Under the pieces are notes generated by a model. It had not been told where the DNA came from. It was given only the letters and a program-made list of their open reading frames with translations, and ran no database searches. Positions 8,658 through 17,031 of a stretch of DNA of 48,753 bases are shown piece by piece. A program made the translations under genes and the position numbers. The DNA is from Paludibacteraceae bacterium. GTDB taxonomy: Bacteria > Bacteroidota > Bacteroidia > Bacteroidales > Paludibacteraceae. Position 1 is the first letter of the stretch, and every line of letters begins with the position of its first letter. The DNA lies in NCBI GenBank assembly GCA_018056165.1, contig JAGPGD010000013.1, forward strand, positions 1 to 48,753, given 5' to 3'.

Positions 8658-9311
8658 TTATATTTTCTCTCCAAAGGCTAAATCACCTGCATCGCCCAAA
8701 CCAGGTATAATATAAGAATGTTCGTTCAACTCAGGATCAATAGCTGCTGCCCAAATGCTGGTTTTTTCTTCTGGGAAATGAGAAACGACATAATTTATTG
8801 CTGGCTGACTTGCAATGACGGCTGCAATATAAATTTTAGCTGGTTTTCCTTTGGCAAGTAACGTATTGTATGTCATTTCCATCGAACTACCTGTTGCCAG
8901 CATTGGATCAGTGAGAATAAGTGTTTTTCCTTCTATAGAAGGTGAGGCAATATATTCTACGTAAATATCAAAATCAACAGCGTTCTTATATTTGCGATAA
9001 GCAGAGGCAAAAGCACTTTCTGCTCCATCAAAAAAATTCAGAAATCCTTGATAAAAAGGTAGTCCGGCTCTTAAAATAGTGGAAATGACAATTTTTTCAT
9101 TTATCAAATTAACAGGAGAAATTCCAAAAGGAGTTTGGACAGTTTCACTTACATAAGACATAGTTTTACTAATCTCGTAAGCCATTATTTCACCAATTCT
9201 TTCCATGTTTTTTCTAAAACGCATACTGTCTTTTTGAATCTCTACTGAACGAATTTCTTTCAAAAAATGATGAAGAATCGAATTCGTATCCGAAAAGTTT
9301 ACAACTTGCAT
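8658..9311 (-). CDS. upp: Uracil phosphoribosyltransferase
   Basis: Converts uracil and PRPP to UMP in pyrimidine salvage; cytosolic. The 217-residue protein has the PRPP-binding loop DPMLATGSS (135-143), the RAGLPF motif (81-86), and the C-terminal uracil-recognition segment PGLGDAGDLAFG. The family length is about 208-218 aa. It converges with rpsT and shares the terminator between them. The upstream gene on the same strand begins about 65 bp away. Confidence 0.95.
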   Translation of the reverse strand: MQVVNFSDTNSILHHFLKEIRSVEIQKDSMRFRKNMERIGEIMAYEISKTMSYVSETVQTPFGISPVNLINEKIVISTILRAGLPFYQGFLNFFDGAESAFASAYRKYKNAVDFDIYVEYIASPSIEGKTLILTDPMLATGSSMEMTYNTLLAKGKPAKIYIAAVIASQPAINYVVSHFPEEKTSIWAAAIDPELNEHSYIIPGLGDAGDLAFGEKI

Positions 9312-9377
9312 AATATATTGATTAACAAATATTTAAAAAACACAAGATTCAATTTCCAGTTAATATATAATCTCTTT

Positions 9378-11036
9378 TTATTGACTGTCTTTTTCTCTGA
9401 TTTCAACGCGTCGAATTTTTCCACTAATAGTTTTAGGTAATTCATCCACAAATTCAATAACACGGGGATATTTATAAGGAGCTGTTACTTTTTTTACATG
9501 ATCCTGAATTTCTTTTATCAAAGCTGGTCCTGCTTTTTCTTTATATTCTTTGGATAGCACAATCGTTGCTTTTACTACTTGTCCACGAAGCTCATCAGGG
9601 ATTCCAGTCACAGCACATTCTACTACAGCAGGATGTGTCATCAAGGCACTTTCTACTTCAAATGGTCCGATTCTGTAGCCAGAACTTTTGATAACGTCAT
9701 CTGTGCGACCAACGAACCAGAAATAACCATCTTCATCACGCCATGCCAAATCACCTGTATGATAAATATTATCACGAAAAGCTTCACGCGTCAGATCTTC
9801 ATTTCGGTAATAACCTTTGAACAATCCTACTGGATAATTCTTATCCAAACGGATAACAATTTCACCTTGTTCACCAACTTCGGCTGAACGACCGTCATAG
9901 GTCAATAAATCAATATCATAATGGGCACAAGGCAAGCCCATCGAACCAGGCTTAGGCTCTGTCCACGGCGAAGTAAATATACAAACGGTAGTTTCACTCT
10001 GTCCATAACCTTCGTGAAGCTTAATACCAGTTAATTCTAAAAATTTTTCGTAAACAGAAGGATTGAGAGCTTCACCTGCAATGGTACAATATTCCAGTGA
10101 AGATAAATCGTATTTAGTAAGATCTTCACGAATAAGAAAACGAAAAATAGTAGGAGGTGCACAAAGTGAAGTAACTTTATATTTTTCGATCATACTCAAT
10201 ATAGCAGAAGGAGTAAATTTTTCATGATCGTACACAAAAACACAAGCTCCTGCGATCCATTGTCCATAAATTTTTCCCCACAAAGCTTTTAACCATCCTG
10301 TATCAGCAATCGTCAAGTGAAGACTGTTTTCGTGTAAGTTGTGCCAGTATTTTGCTGTAATGATGTGAGCCAATGGATAGCGGTAATCTAATAAAACCAT
10401 CTTAGGATTTCCTGTGGTTCCTGAAGTGAAACTAATAATTAATGGGTCTTCATTTTCATTAATATGATAAAGTGGAATAAAAGGAGCTGCTTCTTTAATG
10501 CCTTTATGAAAATCAAGCCAGTTTTCAGGAACTTTTGGTCCAATTGAAATTAAAAATTTTACAGTTGTAGAATCAGGCAACGACTCGTTGATATGTGTTA
10601 AAATTGGTTCTTCACCTACAGCTACAATAGCTTTTATATCGGCAGCATTGTTCCTATAAATTAAATCTTTGGAAGTTAGTAAATGAGTTGCAGGAATGGC
10701 TATTGCACCAATTTTATGAAGGGCTAAAATGGAAAACCAAAACTCATAACGTCGTTTTAAAATAAGCATCACAATATCTCCTTTTTTTATCCCAAGACTT
10801 TGAAAATATGAAGCTGTTTGATCGCTATATTTTTTCATGTCAGCAAAAGTGAATTTTCTGCATTCGCGTTGATCATTTGTCCATACCATAGCTTGTTTGT
10901 TAGGATTAGTTTTTGCCCATTCATCTACTACATCGTAAGCAAAATTGAAGTGGTCAGGAACTATAAGCTGAAAATTTTTATTAAAATCTTCAAAATCTTT
11001 AAATTCAGTTTGTTTTACAAATTTTTCTAACATCAT
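9378..11036 (-). CDS. AMP-forming acyl-CoA synthetase (ACSM-like)
   Basis: Activates a carboxylic acid with ATP and CoA through an acyl-adenylate; cytosolic. The 552-residue protein has all core motifs of the ANL superfamily: SFTSGTTGNPKMV (P-loop, about 203-215), EGYGQSETT (A5), YHTGDLAWRDEDGYFWFVGR (A7), DDVIKSSGYRIGPFEVES (A8 hinge) and PKTISGKIRRVEIR with the catalytic C-terminal lysine. The lack of the acetyl-CoA synthetase N-terminus and the overall pattern suggest a medium-chain or branched/aromatic substrate rather than acetate; this is inference. Two ATG codons in tandem (11036, 11033) could start it. It is immediately downstream of an XRE-cupin regulator, a common Bacteroidota pairing. 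Confidence 0.9.
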   Translation of the reverse strand: MMLEKFVKQTEFKDFEDFNKNFQLIVPDHFNFAYDVVDEWAKTNPNKQAMVWTNDQRECRKFTFADMKKYSDQTASYFQSLGIKKGDIVMLILKRRYEFWFSILALHKIGAIAIPATHLLTSKDLIYRNNAADIKAIVAVGEEPILTHINESLPDSTTVKFLISIGPKVPENWLDFHKGIKEAAPFIPLYHINENEDPLIISFTSGTTGNPKMVLLDYRYPLAHIITAKYWHNLHENSLHLTIADTGWLKALWGKIYGQWIAGACVFVYDHEKFTPSAILSMIEKYKVTSLCAPPTIFRFLIREDLTKYDLSSLEYCTIAGEALNPSVYEKFLELTGIKLHEGYGQSETTVCIFTSPWTEPKPGSMGLPCAHYDIDLLTYDGRSAEVGEQGEIVIRLDKNYPVGLFKGYYRNEDLTREAFRDNIYHTGDLAWRDEDGYFWFVGRTDDVIKSSGYRIGPFEVESALMTHPAVVECAVTGIPDELRGQVVKATIVLSKEYKEKAGPALIKEIQDHVKKVTAPYKYPRVIEFVDELPKTISGKIRRVEIREKDSQ

Positions 11037-11056
11037 AGTAATTTTTTTATTTTAAC

Positions 11057-11100
11057 AAAAAAAGAAACACTTTCTTATTTACGAAAGCATTTCTTTTTTA
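11057..11100. terminator. Symmetric hairpin between the cupin regulator and the acyl-CoA synthetase
   Basis: The outer stem AAAAAAGAAA pairs with TTTCTTTTTT and the inner stem CTTTC (11070-11074) pairs with GAAAG (11083-11087), with a CA/CA internal loop. T tracts on both strands make it terminator-like in both directions. It lies in the gap between two same-strand genes, so it may limit read-through from the regulator into the synthetase. Confidence 0.6.
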
Positions 11101-11156
11101 AAAAAATTTTATTCCATCTCAAAAATTATGATTTTTAATATCATCAGTAAATTGTT

Positions 11157-11705
11157 TCAAATAATTATAGCTAAAAATCTCACTTTTTTATCATTTAACG
11201 CTTTCATTCCATGTGGTTTGGTAGCATCGAAATAAATACTATCTCCTTCATATAAGGTTAGTTGTTTTCCATCAATTTCCAGTAATAAAGTACCTTCCAA
11301 AACATAATTAAATTCCTGATTTTTATGTGTATTCAAATAAATTGGAAGGTTATTAGGCTCAACCATTACCTCAAAAGGATCTACTTTTGCATTTCGAAAA
11401 CCATAGGCTAAAGCTTGATATTTATAAGCTTTTGTCCTTTCAATGCTGGCTCCTGTTCCTTTGCGAGTCACAAAAAAAACTTGTGCACGAGGCTCCTCTC
11501 CAGAAATTAAAGCGGTAGTTTCTATTCCAAAAGTTTCAGCTACTTTACAAATGAAGCTAACTGGTATATCTGTTTCGCCCGATTCATATTTTTCATAATC
11601 TTTTTTAGGGACTCCACATTTTTCTGCTGCTTCAGAAATTGTCAAATCCAAAGATTCACGTAAGCCACGTAACCTCAACGCGATTTGTCTAATTTGTTCA
11701 TTCAT
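11157..11705 (-). CDS. XRE-family regulator with C-terminal cupin domain
   Basis: Probable DNA-binding regulator whose cupin domain senses a small ligand. The 182-residue protein starts with a helix-turn-helix (residues about 6-60: LRGLRESLDLTISEAAEKCG, then PKKDYEKYESGETDIP). It ends with a cupin_2 barrel containing LNTHKNQEFNYVLEGTLLLE and YEGDSIYFDATKPHG, which keeps several of the His/Glu positions of the cupin metal site. It is followed on the same strand by the acyl-CoA synthetase and likely controls it. This domain pairing and neighbourhood recur in Bacteroidota; the ligand is unknown. Confidence 0.88.
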   Translation of the reverse strand: MNEQIRQIALRLRGLRESLDLTISEAAEKCGVPKKDYEKYESGETDIPVSFICKVAETFGIETTALISGEEPRAQVFFVTRKGTGASIERTKAYKYQALAYGFRNAKVDPFEVMVEPNNLPIYLNTHKNQEFNYVLEGTLLLEIDGKQLTLYEGDSIYFDATKPHGMKALNDKKVRFLAIII

Positions 11706-11736
11706 AATGCGATAAAATTATATTTTATTATTGACT

Positions 11737-12540
11737 TTAATCTTTCAACCAAGAAGCTTTGATTCCTTGAATAACTGCATTAGAAAAACCATTAGCTTCC
11801 ATTTCATTAAGACCTTTAATTGTAATTCCGCCCGGCGTTGTCACTTTATCAATCTCTATTTCGGGATGATTTTGATTGGCTTCCAGCAAAGCTACAGCAC
11901 CTTTTAAAGTTTGAATGACAGCTTCCTGACAAACTTCTGGAGAAATTCCAATTTCTATTCCGCCTTCCATAGCTGCACGAATATATCGAAAAACATAAGC
12001 TATTCCGCACGAAGTGAGCGACATAAAAGCATTCAGTTGATTTTCTGGCACTAAAAAAGCTTTACCTATGCAATTAAAAAGATTCATTATTAATTGTTGT
12101 TGCTCACTATCTGCATTATACGAGGAAATGGCACAAAGACTCTCAGAAACTTCGGCGGCGGTATTAGGAACCACCCGAAATAACATTGCCTTTCTATCAA
12201 AAATTTTAAGTAACTTTTCAAAATTGATTCCCGCAGCAATAGAAATTAATATTTGTTCTTTATAGTTAATTTCATTTTTAATTTCTTCTGCAATTTCCTC
12301 TATCAACCAAGGTTTTACTGCTAAAATAATAATTTTTGCTTTTTTTATCACTTCTTTATTTGATAAACTAACATTGACACCTGATTCAAAAGTTGTTATT
12401 TTTTCAAGTTTTTCTTTTGAAATATCACTTATACTGATATTTTGAGGAGATATTGATTTGCTTTTTATCCAGCCGTGTAGCAAAGCACTTCCCATGTTTC
12501 CTGCACCAATTACGGCTATTTTTAAGTTTTCGAGATTCAT
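11737..12540 (-). CDS. proC: Pyrroline-5-carboxylate reductase
   Basis: Last step of proline synthesis: reduces 1-pyrroline-5-carboxylate with NAD(P)H. The 267-residue protein has the N-terminal Rossmann motif AVIGAGNMGSALLHG (9-23), the central FRVVPNTAAEVSES segment, and the C-terminal dimerisation/catalytic signature with TTPGGITIKGLNEME. The length matches the family. A -7 box lies 43 bp upstream. The cupin regulator starts about 30 bp downstream on the same strand, so the two may be co-transcribed. Confidence 0.95.
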   Translation of the reverse strand: MNLENLKIAVIGAGNMGSALLHGWIKSKSISPQNISISDISKEKLEKITTFESGVNVSLSNKEVIKKAKIIILAVKPWLIEEIAEEIKNEINYKEQILISIAAGINFEKLLKIFDRKAMLFRVVPNTAAEVSESLCAISSYNADSEQQQLIMNLFNCIGKAFLVPENQLNAFMSLTSCGIAYVFRYIRAAMEGGIEIGISPEVCQEAVIQTLKGAVALLEANQNHPEIEIDKVTTPGGITIKGLNEMEANGFSNAVIQGIKASWLKD

Positions 12541-12582
12541 AAAAAATTTTGATTAATGATTAAAAATAACTGAGAGTCACTA

Positions 12583-12590
12583 CAAAGATA
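12583..12590 (-). promoter_or_regulatory. Candidate -7 box for proC
   Basis: On the minus strand these bases read TATCTTTG, a full match to the Bacteroidota -7 consensus, giving a leader of about 37 nt. No good TTTG box is seen at the -33 position, so support rests on the -7 element only. Confidence 0.45.
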
Positions 12591-12642
12591 AAATTATTTA
12601 TAATTTCTATCTTCATTTTACATCCATTTTTTCTGAATTAAT

Positions 12643-15039
12643 TCAAAAACTGATTCTGAAACTGGCTCTTATCCCCCATTTAGGTGTTACTAAATCTTTG
12701 TTTTCGGTAAATCTCCAGATAGACTGCACATTGAATAGATGCAAAATATTGGCAAAACCAATTCCTACTTCATAATAAGGTTTCTGTAAAGGAATAATAT
12801 AAGAAGGGAAATCAAGTACTTCTTGATGAGATGAACTTAAATCGCCTACCGTCATTTTGAAGGTAAAGAATTCTTTTAATGTGAGATATTTAATCACAGG
12901 AATTTTTTGCCAGACTCGACCATTGAAAATTAGTTCACCATGAAATTGAAAATATTTATCGGCAGCATATTGCATATAATTCATCATGCTAAATCGATAA
13001 AAACCATAACCACCTTCGCAACCCGGTTGAAAAGCAAGCAAAGAATAAGGAACTTTTCCAATAAGCCAACCACCTTCCAGCCAATAATTCAACTGTGCCC
13101 AGTTGAATTGGGTATTTTGTTTGACAATACCTGCTAATTTTCCATAATTATTTTTTTGATTGCCAACTTTATATTCCCCACCTTCTAATATCATATAAAT
13201 TACTGGCTTATGATTATACATATAAATGCGTTGCAGGTGATCTTCAAACGTTTTTTCATCAAAAGAAAAACGTGTAGAAAAAGTAATCGAATTTTGTTGA
13301 ATGCTATTACAATAAACATCATTTATTTTGAAAGGTAAAAATTCGTTTGACAACTGATAAATAGAACGAAAATAAATACTCGATTCTACATTAGTATTCC
13401 AATCATTTAAAAAAGAAAATGTCAACTCTTTTCTTTCATTTAGTCGTTGAGCCTTTCTAAAGGAAAAAATGGTGCTGGCAATATCTTCATCGCCGCTATT
13501 TAAAGGATTTTCCAGATAAAGAAAATTATTGTAGTTGTAGTCAATTCTTCGATTATCGTTCGTGTAATTTATACCCAATACACGTTTTGTCTCGCCAGGC
13601 AAACGATATTGAGCAAAAGTAGAATATTTTACTTCTTGATTGCCAAAACCATAACCCAAATAACCGCCAACAGTAAAATTTTTGCATAATTTTTCATTCG
13701 TTCTTAAAGGTAAATTTACTCTCCACCCTTCCAGCTCAGTTGTTCTGGCTAAAAATTGAATTTTGCCAATATCTATTTTTCCTGCTGAAAGGTAAGCTGA
13801 AAAAATGGCATCTGACGTCCAGTTGGTCAATTTCATTAGTTTTGTATTTTGAAATTGATATAGTTTGGCATTTAATATTTCTGGAGAATAACCACTATGA
13901 GCAAAATTATTTTGATAAGAAACGGCAGTATCTTGTTGATATGTGATGGTGCGATTGAAAAACAAAGGAAATTCACTTGTAATTTTTTTTACTAAATTGT
14001 TATCCTTAAAAGTGATTAAAATTTTTTCCTTTGAGCGACACCATTTATTTTCTTGGTTTTTTTCAAATTTTTGAAATATCGTTAAGTTTTTGATAAAACT
14101 TTTGTCTAATTTTGAAGTAGAAGCTTCTATATAAGTAATAGCCCATGTGGCTGAATCAACTTTAAATTTGCCTTCAAAAGCAAAGTGTCTTTGATCTTTC
14201 GAAGCAAAATGAATCTCATAAAGTTTGCCTGTATCACTTAAAATACTGTCCGTTAAATAAAAATGATAATAAAACTCTGCCTTTTCTGATAAAGGACTAA
14301 TGTATTTTTGTCCAAAAAAAGTAACTGTTGGCTTATAAAAATTTAATGAAGGATTGATTTCGCCAAACACTTGACTAATTATCATTTCTTCAGTTTGAGG
14401 AGAAGAAAAATTGGTTTTTGAAATTTCTTTCTTTCCTTTTGAAGTATATTGGTATTTTACCTCATTCATATACAAAGGAACCACTAAAAAAGAATCAGTA
14501 ACACTCGCATTTTGCAAATAATGATAAATTTGTGGGTCAATGTTTTGTTTATGAATTTTATTTAGAATTAAAAGATTTTGCTCAATAGCAATAACTTTAT
14601 AGTCAGGTGAATTGGTTTCATCATTATCTTCAAGATGGTTTCTAATCTGACTTATAATAGGTATGGCTGCCTCTTTTTCTTTACTAGTGAAGGAATTATT
14701 AATGGTAACAGCTTCTGGTTCCATTTCTACTAATATTCCTATGCTTTCGCCAGGCTTAATTTTTATTTCCTTGTTTTTATAACCATTTGCTGAAAATATG
14801 AGCATTTTTTCTTTACCTGAATTTCGGATTAAAAAATATCCTTCTTCATTGCTCATAGCAATTTTTGAAGTACTTTTAAAAAAAATCTTAGCATTTGCAA
14901 TAGGTTGTTTATTTACTTGATTGATAACTTGACCAACGATCAGTGTCTCCTGAGCTGATAAGCGAATGGAAAAAAAAGACAACATCAACAACTGACAAAT
15001 AAAAAACATGAAAATTTTATTATTCCTCATTTTTTGCAT
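12643..15039 (-). CDS. DUF5686-type outer-membrane protein with CarboxypepD_reg-like domain
   Basis: A 798-residue exported protein. The N-terminal signal peptide (MFFICQLLMLSFFSIRLSAQ) is followed by a carboxypeptidase-regulatory-like beta-sandwich (about 33-105, IVGQVINQVNKQPIANAKI, with SNEEGYFLI). The long remainder is rich in alternating aromatic/polar strands, typical of an outer-membrane beta-barrel, and ends in Phe (FRISF). This matches the Bacteroidota DUF5686 family, related in layout to TonB-dependent receptor N-termini but without a plug. The function is not established. The start overlaps the end of xerD by 20 bp (ATG at 15039, or 15030), implying translational coupling. Confidence 0.8.
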   Translation of the reverse strand: MQKMRNNKIFMFFICQLLMLSFFSIRLSAQETLIVGQVINQVNKQPIANAKIFFKSTSKIAMSNEEGYFLIRNSGKEKMLIFSANGYKNKEIKIKPGESIGILVEMEPEAVTINNSFTSKEKEAAIPIISQIRNHLEDNDETNSPDYKVIAIEQNLLILNKIHKQNIDPQIYHYLQNASVTDSFLVVPLYMNEVKYQYTSKGKKEISKTNFSSPQTEEMIISQVFGEINPSLNFYKPTVTFFGQKYISPLSEKAEFYYHFYLTDSILSDTGKLYEIHFASKDQRHFAFEGKFKVDSATWAITYIEASTSKLDKSFIKNLTIFQKFEKNQENKWCRSKEKILITFKDNNLVKKITSEFPLFFNRTITYQQDTAVSYQNNFAHSGYSPEILNAKLYQFQNTKLMKLTNWTSDAIFSAYLSAGKIDIGKIQFLARTTELEGWRVNLPLRTNEKLCKNFTVGGYLGYGFGNQEVKYSTFAQYRLPGETKRVLGINYTNDNRRIDYNYNNFLYLENPLNSGDEDIASTIFSFRKAQRLNERKELTFSFLNDWNTNVESSIYFRSIYQLSNEFLPFKINDVYCNSIQQNSITFSTRFSFDEKTFEDHLQRIYMYNHKPVIYMILEGGEYKVGNQKNNYGKLAGIVKQNTQFNWAQLNYWLEGGWLIGKVPYSLLAFQPGCEGGYGFYRFSMMNYMQYAADKYFQFHGELIFNGRVWQKIPVIKYLTLKEFFTFKMTVGDLSSSHQEVLDFPSYIIPLQKPYYEVGIGFANILHLFNVQSIWRFTENKDLVTPKWGIRASFRISF

Positions 15040-15946
15040 TGTTGGTCGTTTTAGGTGAATATTGATTGAAAGGATGAAAATTCAAAATAGTTTCTCGCAA
15101 ATAATGAATATCAATATGGGTATAAATTTCTGTAGTGGTAATAGATTCATGTCCCAACAACTGTTGAATAGCCCTTAAGTTGGCTCCATTTTCCAGCAAA
15201 TGTGTAGCAAACGAATGCCGAAAAGTGTGGGGACTTACCTTCTTTTTTATTCCTGCAGTTGCTGCCAAATCTTTAACAATGATGAAAATCATTGCTCGAG
15301 TCATTTTAGTGCCTCGCCGGTTTAAAAAAAGATAATCTTCGTTCCCTTTTTTGATGGGCAGTTTATTTCGATCTATTTTCCACATTTCAATTTGCTCAAT
15401 GGAAGTGGGCGACAAAGGAACCAGTCGTTGTTTACTGCCTTTACCTTCCACCAACATATAACCTTCTTTGAGATTCATTTTTGAAATTTGTAAACCAATT
15501 AATTCTGAAACGCGAATTCCTGAGCCATACAAAACTTCAATAATGGCTTTGTTTCGATGACCTTCGGGTTTACTTAAGTCAATAGCTGCCACCATAGCAT
15601 TGATTTCACTTACAGAAAGCACTTCAGGTAGCCGTAATCCAATTTTAGGACTTTCGAGTAGTTCTGTCGGATCTTCGGTAATAATATTTTTATAAATTAA
15701 GAAATGATAAAAAGAAGTAATGCCAGAGATAATTCGTGCCTGTGAACGAGGATGAATTCCTAAGTCCCGAATTTCGATGAGAAAATCACGAAGATGCTCG
15801 GTAGTAGCTTGTTCCAAAGGTATATGAGCCTCTGATAAATATTGTGATAGTTTTGACAAGTCTCTTTCATAAGCATCAATCGTATTGTCTGACAAGCCTT
15901 TTTCAAGTTTTAAATAATAATGATATTCCTCTAAAATCGGAAGCAT
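15020..15946 (-). CDS. xerD: Site-specific tyrosine recombinase XerD
   Basis: Resolves chromosome dimers at dif together with XerC. The 308-residue protein has an N-terminal SAM-like core-binding domain (1-100) and a catalytic domain with the full set of residues: R145 (GSGIRVSELIGL), K169 (VEGKGSKQRLVPL), H240 and R243 (HTFRHSFATHLL), H266 (LLGHESITTTEIY) and the nucleophile Y275. Spacing agrees with E. coli XerD. There is no integrase-type neighbour or att site, so it is the housekeeping enzyme rather than a mobile-element integrase. It overlaps the following outer-membrane protein gene. Confidence 0.93.
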   Translation of the reverse strand: MLPILEEYHYYLKLEKGLSDNTIDAYERDLSKLSQYLSEAHIPLEQATTEHLRDFLIEIRDLGIHPRSQARIISGITSFYHFLIYKNIITEDPTELLESPKIGLRLPEVLSVSEINAMVAAIDLSKPEGHRNKAIIEVLYGSGIRVSELIGLQISKMNLKEGYMLVEGKGSKQRLVPLSPTSIEQIEMWKIDRNKLPIKKGNEDYLFLNRRGTKMTRAMIFIIVKDLAATAGIKKKVSPHTFRHSFATHLLENGANLRAIQQLLGHESITTTEIYTHIDIHYLRETILNFHPFNQYSPKTTNNAKNEE

Positions 15947-15974
15947 TATGCAATATAGATTTGAGAATAATTTG

Positions 15975-15982
15975 CAAAGATA
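15975..15982 (-). promoter_or_regulatory. Candidate -7 box for xerD
   Basis: Reads TATCTTTG on the minus strand, ending 28 bp before the xerD ATG, so the leader would be about 20-25 nt. The -33 position is poor. Confidence 0.5.
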
Positions 15983-16183
15983 TAAAAAGTACAGTGAATC
16001 AATAAAGAATTACTTTTTCATCTTTTTGACACAATATTCATCCATAAAGAAGAATAAAAACGGCTACATAATAAATTATTAGAGTTCTAAATATGCTACT
16101 GTTAATTTTTGGTAAGGTGAAAGGAAATTTTTATTATGTAATGATAGTAAATACTTTTAATTTATTTCAATGTCTGAGGAAAT

Positions 16184-16951
16184 TTACTTCTCATACGATA
16201 AACAATGGCAGGGTAATGTAAGGGTATCTTTAAACTTATAAGTAAATGTTAAACTCAAATTTGCTAAAGTATCTTTTCTTTTAGAATATGGAGTAATAAT
16301 ACCATCAAGATAATCAGAAAAAGAATAAATCCATCCTAATTCTGCACCTATTGAAAAATTAGAAGTAAGATGATATTGATAACCTATTCCCACAGGAATA
16401 ATAGGTGCTGTATCAGTAAGTTTTACCTTATCGTAAGGTCTATCCGATGGAGTTTCAGAAATAGATAGTCCTTTTCTCCATAATTTTGAATCGCTATTTA
16501 AAATACCTCCACCTAAATAAATATACAACGTGTGTAAATTCAATTCATAAGGATCAAAACCACCTAAAATAACGTATTCAGCTTGCAAAGAAAAGCCAAC
16601 TACTTTATTTTTATAAGAATAATCTCTCATTTCATTTCTTGAATTAGCATCATCTCCTACAAATGATCCATACAATACATTTATTTTATAACCTAAATCA
16701 TTTTTAAATGACTGTCGGAGTCCTAAAGAAACTAAATAACGCGTATTAGAAATATCCCAATCATTAATGCCATTTAAAAATTGTTCCTGATAGGACCCAC
16801 CAATATCACCAAAACAATATGCCAAGCCTACAGAGTTTAAAACAACAGACATAGAACTACCACCTCCTGTATTTATTAATCCTTTTTTTTGACTATAAAT
16901 AGGGAACAAACACAAAATGACAAGCTGAATTATAACTAAAAATTTTTTCAC
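16184..16951 (-). CDS. Small outer-membrane beta-barrel protein
   Basis: A 255-residue protein with a clear signal peptide (MKKFLVIIQLVILCLFPIYSQ). The rest is predicted beta-strands, several containing Gly/Tyr-rich alternation (GDIGGSYQEQFLNG, LYIYLGGGILNS, IPVGIGYQYHLTSNFSIGAE, LGWIYSFSDYL). This is the look of an OmpA-like or porin-family 8-stranded barrel with no periplasmic domain. I do not recognise a specific family member. The C-terminus (LSLTFTYKFKDTLTL plus a short tail) does not end in Phe. It is flanked by non-coding DNA on both sides, so it is probably a single gene. Confidence 0.7.
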   Translation of the reverse strand: MKKFLVIIQLVILCLFPIYSQKKGLINTGGGSSMSVVLNSVGLAYCFGDIGGSYQEQFLNGINDWDISNTRYLVSLGLRQSFKNDLGYKINVLYGSFVGDDANSRNEMRDYSYKNKVVGFSLQAEYVILGGFDPYELNLHTLYIYLGGGILNSDSKLWRKGLSISETPSDRPYDKVKLTDTAPIIPVGIGYQYHLTSNFSIGAELGWIYSFSDYLDGIITPYSKRKDTLANLSLTFTYKFKDTLTLPCHCLSYEK

Positions 16952-17031
16952 AGCATTAAATTTTTGAACTTGTTAAATAATTGCTTCCAAATAATATTAA
17001 TTTTATTGAAAAATTTTTCAGTCTTTTTTTA

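Noticed and set aside
15020..15946. Mobile-element integrase instead of XerD
   Set aside because: Length, catalytic spacing and lack of att sites or phage/ICE neighbours all fit housekeeping XerD.
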